64,000 nt of DNA from Avimicrobium caecorum (GTDB taxonomy: Bacteria; Bacillota; Clostridia; Oscillospirales; Ruminococcaceae). Location of the stretch: NCBI GenBank assembly GCA_904394705.1, contig CAJFNJ010000028.1, positions 86,720-150,719 on the forward strand, read 5' to 3'. Below are positions 25,692-33,389 of the stretch, one piece after another (position 1 is the stretch's first letter; every line of letters starts with the position of its first letter). The position numbers were made by a program, and so were the translations under genes. The notes beneath the pieces were generated by a model. The model saw nothing but the letters and a program-made list of their open reading frames with translations. It was not told the origin of the DNA and ran no database searches.

Positions 25692-25745
25692 AGTTAGTTT
25701 TAACTAACTTGATAATACTATACCATACCGGTATTCTTTCGTCAA
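25692..25745 (-). promoter_or_regulatory. Promoter and DtxR/MntR-like operator of the DUF3793-flavodoxin operon
   Basis: On the minus strand TTGACG (25745-25740), a 17-nt spacer and TATAGT (25722-25717) form a near-consensus promoter. Just downstream lies the palindrome AGTTAGTT-TT-AACTAACT (25692-25709), which resembles TTAGGTTAACCTAA-type sites of DtxR/SirR/MntR metal repressors. This position would block transcription when the metal is plentiful. Confidence 0.6.
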
Positions 25746-25864
25746 CAGGAAAATCACCGGTTTCTGATTGGTATTTCCCGGGGTTTGACTGGGATAAATC
25801 CGTCCTTTTCCCTATTTTAACCCTGTGAAACCTGTCTGTTTCCATCAAAATCCCCTATACCGGC

Positions 25865-25893
25865 TTGTCCGCTTCCAGTTCCTGTATTATAAT
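25865..25893 (+). promoter_or_regulatory. Promoter of the lipoprotein at 25931
   Basis: TTGTCC (25865-25870), 17 nt, TATAAT (25888-25893). The transcription start would be near 25900, 30 nt before the ATG. Confidence 0.65.
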
Positions 25894-25930
25894 GTGGGTA
25901 ACAGAACCCCGCAGAAAAGGAGGAATTCCC

Positions 25931-26842
25931 ATGAAATTAACCCGCCGCCTGTGCGCGCTTCTTCTGGCGGCACTGCTGATGCTCGCTGCTGCCGGCTGTT
26001 CATCCGAGCCGTCCTCGACCGCCTCGGACAGCCCATCGGAAAGCAGCTCTTCCCAGCCGGAAGAATCCCCGTCCGAACCGGAGGAGAGTTCCTCCGAAGC
26101 AGAGGAACTGCCCTCTGAATCCGAGCCCGGCTCTGTACCCGAACCGTCTGCTGATTCCGGCAGTTCGTCCCAGGCAGCCCAGCCGACCCTCACCTTCCAG
26201 GGCGAGACTGTTCTGGAAGCCGCTGTACTGGACTATGACCTCCATTTCACTGCCGACTGTCCGCTCACGCTGCTGGAGCCGGTGATGGACGATCTGACCG
26301 AGGCTGCCGAAGCAAACGATGACTCCGGCTCCCGGGCGATCATTCTCTTCACCGACGCCGGGCGGCACTATGTCTGGCTGGGAGAGGGCTCGCCGCTCCA
26401 CAGTGTATGGGAGAGTGCCTACAACGCCCAGAGTGAGAAGAACCTGCACTGGTATACACACATGACCACCTCCAGGATTACCGAGATCACTATGAGCTGC
26501 AATCTGGGAGAGATCACTACCTCTGACCCGGCTCTGATTGCCCAAATCTCGGACTATCTGAAGCATAATCTCACTGCCACACCCTCCAAAGAACCAGAAA
26601 TAGTGGACTCCATCATCAATCCGGATACTCCCTCCAGTCTTTATGATGTTACGATTCAGTTCGATTCTGGAGTCAAGTATTGGGGACACGGATACGGTGA
26701 ATATGAAATGACCCCTGACCCCGGCGGCTCGGCCTATTGTCTCTATAGCTCCGACCTGGATCAGACCGTCACCTACACCCTCTCGGAAGGTTCGGCTGCA
26801 AAGCTGCGGCAGTACATTATTGACCTCTCCCAAAACGCATAA
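25931..26842 (+). CDS. Lipoprotein with Ser/Glu/Pro-rich linker, unknown function
   Basis: The 303-residue lipoprotein has a lipobox AAAGC (Cys near 23) and a long Ser/Glu/Pro spacer (about residues 25-80). A folded domain of about 220 residues contains TLTFQGETVLEAAVLDYDL and, near the end, YEMTPDPGG and a C-terminal helix. I do not recognise the domain. AGGAGG lies directly upstream of ATG 25931, which fixes the start against a longer open frame. It has its own promoter and ends at a bidirectional terminator. Confidence 0.7.
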   Translation: MKLTRRLCALLLAALLMLAAAGCSSEPSSTASDSPSESSSSQPEESPSEPEESSSEAEELPSESEPGSVPEPSADSGSSSQAAQPTLTFQGETVLEAAVLDYDLHFTADCPLTLLEPVMDDLTEAAEANDDSGSRAIILFTDAGRHYVWLGEGSPLHSVWESAYNAQSEKNLHWYTHMTTSRITEITMSCNLGEITTSDPALIAQISDYLKHNLTATPSKEPEIVDSIINPDTPSSLYDVTIQFDSGVKYWGHGYGEYEMTPDPGGSAYCLYSSDLDQTVTYTLSEGSAAKLRQYIIDLSQNA

Positions 26843-26855
26843 TCCCACAGAACGC

Positions 26856-26892
26856 AAAAAATCCCGGCACATTTCCCGTGCCGGGATTTTTT
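26856..26892. terminator. Bidirectional terminator
   Basis: AAAAAATCCCGGCAC and GTGCCGGGATTTTTT pair perfectly around 7 nt, between the lipoprotein and the minus-strand ABC ATPase gene. Confidence 0.9.
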
Positions 26893-26912
26893 CTGTCTGG
26901 TTGTCTGTCCCG

Positions 26913-27677
26913 CTATGCTTCCCGGAACAGATAGTGCCGCTGACCCGCGGAGTCGGTCACCGCTTCGGAGGTGACGCCGAACACCCGGTCAATGGCATGG
27001 GAATCAAAGACTGCCGCTGCCGTATCGTGGGCAAGGAGAGTTCCCCGCTCCACCAGGCAGATCTCGTCGCAGACCTCCAGCGCCTGCCCGAGATCGTGCA
27101 TGACGCAAAGCACGGTCCTCCCCTGTCCGCCCAGTCCCCGGATCAGCCGCAGCAGTTCAAACTGGTGGTTGATGTCCAGGTAGGTGGTGGGCTCGTCCAT
27201 GAGGATCACCGGGGTGTCCTGGGCCAGCACCATGGCAAGGTATACCTTCTGCCGCTCACCGCCGGACAGGGCGCTGAGTGCCTTCTGCCGGAGCGCTTCC
27301 ACCCCGGCCTGTTCCATGGCACGCTGTACCGCCTGCCGGTCCTCGGAGCGGGGCTTCCGGGGGAATCCCAGATAGGGAAACCGCCCGTGCATCACCAGTG
27401 ATTCCACTGTAATAGCCGGAACCTCCCGGCTCTGGGGCAGGACGGCAATCTGTCTTGCCAGCTCCTTGGGGGCGTAGTCACCGAGAGGGCGTCCGTCCAC
27501 CAGCACCTCGCCGCTCATGGGACGGAGCAGCCCTGCCGCTGTTTTGAGCAGCGTGGACTTGCCGCAGCCGTTGCGCCCGAGGATACCGGTGATCTTCCCC
27601 GGGGAGAACCGCACCGAGAAATCCCGCAGCACTGCCTCGCCGCCATATCCGGCTGTGATGTGACGCAGTTCAATCAA
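26913..27677 (-). CDS. FecE/FepC-type ABC transporter ATP-binding protein
   Basis: The 254-residue ATPase has Walker A GRNGCGKST, signature ALSGGERQKVYLAMV and Walker B VILMDEPTTYLDI. The DEPTTYLDINHQ variant is typical for iron-siderophore, haem and cobalamin importers. It overlaps the permease gene by 8 nt and is the last gene of a four-gene set with permease, binding protein and a 4Fe-4S protein. The substrate is inferred only from family and context. Confidence 0.92.
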   Translation of the reverse strand: MIELRHITAGYGGEAVLRDFSVRFSPGKITGILGRNGCGKSTLLKTAAGLLRPMSGEVLVDGRPLGDYAPKELARQIAVLPQSREVPAITVESLVMHGRFPYLGFPRKPRSEDRQAVQRAMEQAGVEALRQKALSALSGGERQKVYLAMVLAQDTPVILMDEPTTYLDINHQFELLRLIRGLGGQGRTVLCVMHDLGQALEVCDEICLVERGTLLAHDTAAAVFDSHAIDRVFGVTSEAVTDSAGQRHYLFREA

Positions 27678-28713
27678 GCGATTTTCTCCCCTTTCGGCTC
27701 AGCAGAAGATAGATGAAGAAGGGCCCGCCCAGGAAGGACATGACGATTCCCACCGGCAGCTCAAACGGGGCGAACAGCACCCGGGCGATGATGTCGCAGC
27801 CCAGTGTGAACGCTCCGCCCAGCAGCACGCACAGCGGAATCAGATACCGGTTATCCTGTCCCACCAGCATCCGTCCGGCATGGGGAACAATGAGCCCCAC
27901 AAAGCCGATCAGGCCGGAAAAGCTCACGGCGCTGCCTGCCAGCAGAGCGGCAGTCACCAGAAATACCATGCGGTAGAGTCCGGTGCGCAGTCCCAGGGAG
28001 GCGGCAGTTTCCTCTCCCAGCGCCAGGACATTCATGTCATAGCTGAGCACCACCGATACCGCCACGCCAAAGAGGATATATCCGGCGGCAAACCGCACCT
28101 GATCCATGGACACACCGGAGAAACTGCCGATGAGAAAGGCCATGCGGTTCATCTGGGTATCGGGGACAAAGGTGAGGATGGCATCGGTGAAGGCGCTCAG
28201 GAAGCTGGACACTGCCACGCCAGAGAGCACGATGGTCATCCGGGAAGCGCCGGTTTTCCGGGCGATGCCATAGACGGCAAACACGGCAAACAGCGCTCCC
28301 AGGAAGGCCGCTGCGGGCGTATACCGCACCGCGCCCGGGAAAAAGGCTGCCAGAGCGATGGTAAACAGCCCTGAACCGGCATTGACGCCGATGATGCTCG
28401 GGCTTGCCAGCGGGTTATTCAGCACAGTCTGGAGCACAGCGCCGGACACTGCCAGCGCCGATCCGGTCAGGATGGCAGCCAGGGTCCGGGGCATCCGCAC
28501 AAACCAGATGATCCGGCCTGCGGAGGTGGCGGTTTCTCCGGTGGTGAGCGCCTCTGCCAGTTCCCGGAGGGTCACCGGTACTGCTCCCATGCAGATGCTG
28601 GCGGCTGCCAGAACCAGGAGCAGCACACCGGACACCAGCAGGATCGCCTCCCGGCGTCCGGCCCGCTCCTTATTCAAAGAGGTCCGGATAGAGAATCCGG
28701 GCCAGATATTCAT
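27670..28713 (-). CDS. FecCD-type ABC transporter permease
   Basis: About 347 residues with roughly ten helices. Signatures are WFVRMPRTLAAILTGSALAVSGAVLQ (partly quoted: RMPRTLAAILTGSALAVSG), the Asn/Pro-rich NNPLASPSIIGVNAGSG and, near the end, GLIVPHAGRMLVGQDNRYLIP. The start is uncertain: ATG 28734, ATG 28713 or TTG 28677. The TTG gives the most family-like N-terminus and the smallest overlap (8 nt) with the binding-protein gene. I report ATG 28713. It works with the neighbouring ATPase and lipoprotein. Confidence 0.85.
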   Translation of the reverse strand: MNIWPGFSIRTSLNKERAGRREAILLVSGVLLLVLAAASICMGAVPVTLRELAEALTTGETATSAGRIIWFVRMPRTLAAILTGSALAVSGAVLQTVLNNPLASPSIIGVNAGSGLFTIALAAFFPGAVRYTPAAAFLGALFAVFAVYGIARKTGASRMTIVLSGVAVSSFLSAFTDAILTFVPDTQMNRMAFLIGSFSGVSMDQVRFAAGYILFGVAVSVVLSYDMNVLALGEETAASLGLRTGLYRMVFLVTAALLAGSAVSFSGLIGFVGLIVPHAGRMLVGQDNRYLIPLCVLLGGAFTLGCDIIARVLFAPFELPVGIVMSFLGGPFFIYLLLSRKGRKSLD

Positions 28714-29650
28714 AGCTTTCAGCCCATCTTGCATTGGGCTTGTAGTGGAACAGATCCTTGGGCAGGATCAGATAGCGTCCGTTCTGCACCGCCGACAGAC
28801 TGCCCCAGGCAGGATTGGATTCGATCCCGGCTTTGAGGGCATCAATGGCCTTCTGGGAGTCGCCCATGGTGGTGACAAAGATATAGTCCGGGTCTTCGGC
28901 GATGATGGTCTCCATGCTCAGATCCTCCAGCAGCGACTGGTGCCGGGCTGCAATGTTGTCGGTTCCCAGCTCTTCCAGCATCTGACAGGTCATATTGTCA
29001 TCCGCCTTGGCCTTGGCTGTGGTGGACAGCGCCCGGATAAACAGCACTGTGGGCTGCTCCTCCGGCTTGGCTGCCTCCACCTTGGCAAGGATCTCATCAA
29101 TCTGCTTCTGGATTTTCAGGCCGTTTTCCTCATAGAGATCCTCCCGTCCGGTGATGTCGGTACAGATCTTCAGCATGGAAAGATAGTCCTCAAAGGCCTC
29201 CACCTTGAAGTAGGCATGGGGGATTCCCGCCTGGGTCAGGGTGTTGTCCAGATTCACATGGCTTTCCACATCGGTGGAAAGAATCACAAAGTCCGGGTCC
29301 AGTGCCAGCAGTTCCTCGGTATTCGGCTCCTTGACAGTGCCGATCACCTTGGTGTCCTCGCCGACTTCCATGCCCCGCTCGGTGATATAGTCATCGGTGA
29401 CGCCCACCGGCATACCGCCTGCCAGAGTCCAGGTCTCCGCATAGGAGCCCATCAGCACTGCCACACGCTCGGGCTGTGCTTCCAGCACGACCTCTTTGCC
29501 CAGTGCGTCGGTAAAGGTGTAATAGGCCTCGGTCTGTGCGGTCTGGGAGGAGGATTCTGTGCCGTTCTGCGGGGCGGAAGTACAGCCTGCCAGTACAGCA
29601 CAGGCCATCACACCCGCTGCCAGCAGAGCCAGGATGCGTTTTGTCAGCAT
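28670..29650 (-). CDS. FecB/BtuF-type substrate-binding lipoprotein
   Basis: The 326-residue lipoprotein has a lipobox VLAGC (Cys 23) and the TroA/FecB fold. Clues are PERVAVLMGSYAETWTLAGG, EELLALDPDFVILSTD and DPDYIFVTTMGDSQ. It binds iron-siderophore, haem or a corrinoid and delivers it to the permease. The start codon overlaps the stop of the upstream 4Fe-4S protein (ATGCTGA region), so the two are translationally coupled. Confidence 0.9.
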   Translation of the reverse strand: MLTKRILALLAAGVMACAVLAGCTSAPQNGTESSSQTAQTEAYYTFTDALGKEVVLEAQPERVAVLMGSYAETWTLAGGMPVGVTDDYITERGMEVGEDTKVIGTVKEPNTEELLALDPDFVILSTDVESHVNLDNTLTQAGIPHAYFKVEAFEDYLSMLKICTDITGREDLYEENGLKIQKQIDEILAKVEAAKPEEQPTVLFIRALSTTAKAKADDNMTCQMLEELGTDNIAARHQSLLEDLSMETIIAEDPDYIFVTTMGDSQKAIDALKAGIESNPAWGSLSAVQNGRYLILPKDLFHYKPNARWAESYEYLARILYPDLFE

Positions 29651-30579
29651 TTTGCGCCTCCGATGGTCTCCATCTCCAGAATCTCTTCCTTACGCTTGAG
29701 CAGGTTGTCCGCAATGAGCATCTTCTCTACCTTCTCCACGCCCAGACGGTCCACAGTCTGACCGAAGCGCTCGCCGCTCTCACCCTTGCTCTTGAAGAGC
29801 AGGATGGCCTTTTCCACCACATTCAGTACCTCTTCCCGGGTGAACAGCTTCTGGAGCGGGCTGCCCATGCGTACCTTCTTGCCCCAGCGTCCGCCTACAT
29901 AGACCTTGTAGAGGGTCTCGCCGGTTTCCAGAGCGCCGAAGGGGCACTTGCCGGCGCAGCGTCCGCAGTTGTTGCAGATCGTGGGATCAATGCTCACCTT
30001 GCCGTCTGCCCGGACAGTGGCTGCCATGGGGCAGGCCTCCTGTACGCCGCACTTGCCGCAGCCGCGGCACTTGTCAGCCGAGAGAGAAGGTACCCGCTGA
30101 CCCACAATACCCAGGTCATTGAGGTCCGGCTTGACGCAGTTGTTGGGACAGCCGCCCACAGCGATCTTGAACTTGTGCGGCAGGGTTACATCGTGGTAAG
30201 CCACATAGAACCGCTCGTGGATCTCCCGGGCCAGCTCCTGGGTGTCATACAGACCAAAGACGCAGGTTGTACCCTTGCAGGATACCACCGGGCGCACCTT
30301 GGAACCGGTACCGCCGGTAACCATGCCCTCCTGGCCCACAAACTCGATGAACGGAGTGATATTCTCATAGGCGATGCCGGGCAGCTCCACGGTCAGACGG
30401 GAAGTGAAAGTGATCTTGCCGTTGCCGTACTTTTCCGCGGCTTCGCTCAGACAGCGCATCTGTGCCGCTGTGAGCACGCCGTTTTCTGTGATGATGCGTC
30501 CGGAGAATTCCTCAGTTCCCCGGTTGAGCAGGAAGCCCTGTCCTTTTACACGCTTGATATCCTGTTCCTGAAGTGCCAT
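29644..30579 (-). CDS. Nitrite/sulfite reductase-like 4Fe-4S protein with inserted ferredoxin domain
   Basis: The 311-residue protein resembles the AsrC/DsrA half of siroheme reductases. A ferredoxin-like start is followed by the siroheme/cluster Cys pairs VSCKGTTCVFGLYDT and GGCPNNCVKPDLND. An inserted two-cluster ferredoxin comes next, with CRGCGKCGVQEACP and CNNCGRCAGKCP. The first Cys pair is spaced by four residues rather than the five common in this family. I chose ATG 30579; a TTG two codons earlier is an alternative. Clostridial proteins of this kind are annotated only as 4Fe-4S binding. Coupling to a FecBCD-type importer suggests dependence on an imported iron or tetrapyrrole cofactor (inference). 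Confidence 0.8.
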   Translation of the reverse strand: MALQEQDIKRVKGQGFLLNRGTEEFSGRIITENGVLTAAQMRCLSEAAEKYGNGKITFTSRLTVELPGIAYENITPFIEFVGQEGMVTGGTGSKVRPVVSCKGTTCVFGLYDTQELAREIHERFYVAYHDVTLPHKFKIAVGGCPNNCVKPDLNDLGIVGQRVPSLSADKCRGCGKCGVQEACPMAATVRADGKVSIDPTICNNCGRCAGKCPFGALETGETLYKVYVGGRWGKKVRMGSPLQKLFTREEVLNVVEKAILLFKSKGESGERFGQTVDRLGVEKVEKMLIADNLLKRKEEILEMETIGGAKC

Positions 30580-30623
30580 ATTCAATACCCCTTTTTTATC
30601 TTTGTTTTTTCCATAACAATGCT

Positions 30624-30687
30624 ATTATACTTCTTGCGCTTCTATTGGTAAAATAGTAATATTGGATTATATCGATAGTATTTTACC
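30624..30687. promoter_or_regulatory. Divergent promoter region with 41-bp interrupted palindrome
   Basis: GGTAAAATA (30647-30655) and TATTTTACC (30679-30687) are perfect 9-bp arms 23 nt apart. Minus-strand TTTACC (30652-30647), a 17-nt spacer and TATAAT (30629-30624) form the promoter of the 4Fe-4S/ABC operon, so its -35 lies inside one arm. The site fits binding by the divergent LysR-type regulator. Confidence 0.6.
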
Positions 30688-30713
30688 TATATATCGCAAA
30701 GGAGCGTTCTGCC

Positions 30714-31601
30714 ATGACCTTCCGCCATCTGAAAATCTTCATCGCCGTTGCCCAGACCGGCAGCATGAGTGCCGCTGCCCGGGAGCTGTACATTGCCCAG
30801 CCCACTGTGAGCCAGGTGATCGCCGAAATCGAAAATGAGTATGGCATCCGGCTGTTTGAGCGGCTTTCCCGGCGGCTCTACATCACCCGGGAAGGACGCC
30901 AGCTTCTGGATTATGCCCGGCATATCACCGCTTTATTTGAGGAGATGGAACGGGACCTGCACTATGCCTCCCGGAACCGGACCCTCCGGGTGGGCGCCAC
31001 CATCACCGTGGGCAGCTGTGTACTGCCTGCGCTGGTAGCCCGGTTCGAGGCGGAGAACCCATCGGACACCGTGGAAGTGCTGGTGGACAACACCCGGGTC
31101 ATCGAGGAAAAGATCCTCTCCAGTGAGCTGGACTTCGGGCTGGTGGAAGGCGATGTGACCGAGCCGGATCTCCTCTCCCGCCCGGTGCTCCGGGACGAAC
31201 TGGTGCTGATCTGTGCCGAGGGGCATCCGTTCTGCAGCCGGACACAGATCACCATGGCAGACCTGGAAGGCGAGCCCTTTGTGCTGCGGGAACCGGGCAG
31301 CGGCACCCGGGAACAGTTTGAAGCGGAACTGGAGCACCGGGGCATCCATGTCCGTGCCAAATGGGTCTGCCACAGTGCCGACTCGATTCTGGAGGCTGTG
31401 GCCTGGGGACAGGGGCTTTCGGTGATCTCCCGCCGTCTGGCAGAACAGGCCCTCCCCATAAAAAAGCTCCGCATCCTGCCAATCCAGGATGCGGAGCTCT
31501 CCCGTACATTCAATCTGGTCTATCACCGGAACAAGTTCCTCTCCGAACCCATTCAGGCGTTTTTCCAGCTGCTCTCAGAGGAGGCGGAACGGAACCGGTA
31601 A
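30714..31601 (+). CDS. LysR-type transcriptional regulator
   Basis: The 295-residue regulator has the winged helix at residues 1-60 (MTFRHLKIFIAVAQTGSMSA, with the recognition helix around AQPTVSQVIAEIE). The effector domain has the usual two Rossmann-like halves (GATITVGSCVLPALVARFEA; DELVLICAEGHPF). AGGAG precedes the ATG. It is divergent from the 4Fe-4S/FecBCD operon across an operator-like palindrome and is therefore its likely activator. The effector is unknown; CysB/CysL-like sulfur regulators are one candidate group. Confidence 0.9.
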   Translation: MTFRHLKIFIAVAQTGSMSAAARELYIAQPTVSQVIAEIENEYGIRLFERLSRRLYITREGRQLLDYARHITALFEEMERDLHYASRNRTLRVGATITVGSCVLPALVARFEAENPSDTVEVLVDNTRVIEEKILSSELDFGLVEGDVTEPDLLSRPVLRDELVLICAEGHPFCSRTQITMADLEGEPFVLREPGSGTREQFEAELEHRGIHVRAKWVCHSADSILEAVAWGQGLSVISRRLAEQALPIKKLRILPIQDAELSRTFNLVYHRNKFLSEPIQAFFQLLSEEAERNR

Positions 31602-31645
31602 CGGCTCACCGGCATCAGCCCCCTGGCATGTGCCGATGGGCAAAG

Positions 31646-32134
31646 TCAGTCCCGGTGATTCATCTTGTCTTCCATGCTCAGCCGGTACCAGTCCCGCATG
31701 ATGCGGAAAGTTGCGTCCATCTCTTCCCGGCTGTAATGCTCCAGCAGGAGATCAATCATGGACTGATACTTTTCACTGTCATAAGCCCGGTGTGCCGCAT
31801 CCACCGCCTCTCCTTTTTCAGTCAGATACAGCGCATAGCGTTTGGCATCCTTTTCGTCCCGCAGAGCGTAGACCACTCCCCGATGCCGCAGTTTTTTCAG
31901 CAGCTGTGATACAGCACTGGTGGTTTTGCCCCATTCACAGGCGATCTCGGTGGCAGTGCATCCCGGATGGTCCTTGATAAAACCGATTGTATGCCCTTCC
32001 ACAGCCGTATAGGTTTCGCCGTTGTTCAGATAGTCATTCTTCTGGGGATTGGAATTCACAACAGTGGCAATATGCTGCAGAATATCAGAAATCTCATAAT
32101 TGGTAAGAAAGCGCGCAGAATCTTGCTGTTTCAT
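31646..32134 (-). CDS. MarR family transcriptional regulator
   Basis: The 162-residue protein has the MarR fold. The wHTH segment is GHTIGFIKDHPGCTATEIAC and then WGKTTSAVSQLLKKLRHRG, and the wing is DEKDAKRYALYLTEKG. GGAGAG 6 nt before ATG 32134 supports that start; ATG 32146 lacks a site. It lies divergent to the EFR1 ferredoxin gene, and two small palindromes in between are likely its binding sites. The ligand is not predictable. Confidence 0.87.
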   Translation of the reverse strand: MKQQDSARFLTNYEISDILQHIATVVNSNPQKNDYLNNGETYTAVEGHTIGFIKDHPGCTATEIACEWGKTTSAVSQLLKKLRHRGVVYALRDEKDAKRYALYLTEKGEAVDAAHRAYDSEKYQSMIDLLLEHYSREEMDATFRIMRDWYRLSMEDKMNHRD

Positions 32135-32239
32135 AAAACTCTCCATCTTCTGTTACGGTCATTCCCATTAAAGCACAGCCTGTTTCCGGTTGTCAAGCCG
32201 CCGCCCGGCCTGTCCGGAAGCCATCGTTTCACATAACAG

Positions 32240-32306
32240 TTGACACACAGGCGGTTTGTATTATATCAAGTCATATAGTTAAGCAACTTAATAATTTAAG
32301 AACTTA
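32240..32306 (+). promoter_or_regulatory. EFR1 promoter with two MarR-type operators
   Basis: TTGACA (32240-32245) and TATATC (32262-32267) are 16 nt apart. Immediately downstream are TTAAG-CAA-CTTAA (32279-32291) and TAAG-AA-CTTA (32297-32306), related palindromes at the position of a repressor block. The MarR gene is directly divergent. Confidence 0.55.
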
Positions 32307-32377
32307 TTTATTGTCCGGTCTGTCTGATGGAGCGGCCGGACGGCATACACAGAAAACGATAAGGAGGATCAGTGATT

Positions 32378-33145
32378 ATGGCGGTATATGAACTGTATTT
32401 CAGCCCCACCGGGGGAACAAAGAAGGTAATGGATATCCTGACCGATACCTGGGAAAATGAACGAAAGCTGATGGATCTCTCCACTGCTGAACCAGAGGGT
32501 TATACATTCCAGCAGGACGACCTGTGCTTCGTGGGAATTCCCGTCTTTGAAGGACGTGTACCCAAGCTGGTGGTTTCCCGGCTGAAAACCCTGGTTCCCA
32601 GTGGGGCCCAGGCCGTAGCCGTTGCGGTTTACGGCGGACGCGCCGTGGATGATGCCCTTCTGGAGCTCACCGATATGCTGACCGAAACCGGATTCCGCTG
32701 CGGCGCAGCCATCGAAGCTGTTGCTGAGCACTCGATCCTGCACATCTATGCCCAGAACCGCCCCGATGCCCAGGATACAGCGGATCTGCACCAGTATGCC
32801 GGAAAAATCCAGGCACTGTTTGAAGCGGGAAAGCTGGCTGACTGCGCTTCGGTTCCCGGAAACCGCCCGTATATCGAAATGGGCGGCATCAAGATCCATC
32901 CCGAAGGAAATGAGAACTGTGTCCAGTGCGGAATCTGTGCCGGCGTCTGCCCCACAGGAGCTATCGCCGCACCGGACTTCTCCAGAACAGATGGCAGCAA
33001 ATGCATCACCTGCATGCGGTGTGTTTCGATCTGCCCGACCCATGCAAGAGATTTTAATCCCGCACTTGTGAAAACCACACAGGAAAAAATGGCGCCGCAC
33101 TTTGCCGGAGAGCGGCATAACAAGCTGCACATCTCCGAAAAGTAA
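32378..33145 (+). CDS. EFR1 family flavodoxin-ferredoxin protein
   Basis: The 255-residue protein combines an N-terminal flavodoxin-like half (AVYELYFSPTGGTKKVMDIL; VAVAVYGGRAVDDALLEL) with a C-terminal two-cluster ferredoxin (CVQCGICAGVCP and CITCMRCVSICP). This is the EFR1 arrangement common in Clostridia and is thought to carry electrons. AGGAGG is 10 nt before ATG 32378; a GTG 6 nt earlier is too close to it. It has its own promoter and terminator and is probably controlled by the divergent MarR protein. Confidence 0.9.
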   Translation: MAVYELYFSPTGGTKKVMDILTDTWENERKLMDLSTAEPEGYTFQQDDLCFVGIPVFEGRVPKLVVSRLKTLVPSGAQAVAVAVYGGRAVDDALLELTDMLTETGFRCGAAIEAVAEHSILHIYAQNRPDAQDTADLHQYAGKIQALFEAGKLADCASVPGNRPYIEMGGIKIHPEGNENCVQCGICAGVCPTGAIAAPDFSRTDGSKCITCMRCVSICPTHARDFNPALVKTTQEKMAPHFAGERHNKLHISEK

Positions 33146-33206
33146 TTTCGCCCCCAACCAGGTCAACCGGTTCATTCTCTTTGGAGAACCGGCATCCTTT
33201 CCCAAA

Positions 33207-33247
33207 ACAGCCAGGAATCTGCCTTCTCGCAGCTTCCTGGCTGTTTT
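33207..33247 (+). terminator. Terminator after the EFR1 gene
   Basis: ACAGCCAGGAA and TTCCTGGCTGT pair, with an inner CTGC/GCAG extension and a T5 tail. A second hairpin without T run (CCGGTTC/GAACCGG, 33167-33192) precedes it. Confidence 0.85.
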
Positions 33248-33306
33248 TATCGCCTGAACCCCATGTCCCACCTGCACAGTCCATGGCGGTTCTCTCCCAA
33301 AGGCAG

Positions 33307-33348
33307 AAAAAATCCCTGTGTCCCATGGATTCGGAACACAGGGATTTT
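33307..33348 (-). terminator. Terminator after the CoA-disulfide reductase gene
   Basis: AAAATCCCTGTGT and ACACAGGGATTTT pair around a 14-nt loop, with a T run on the minus strand. Confidence 0.85.
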
Positions 33349-33389
33349 CTTGTATGGCACCGCAGCTATCTGCGGCTTATAGCCAGAAC

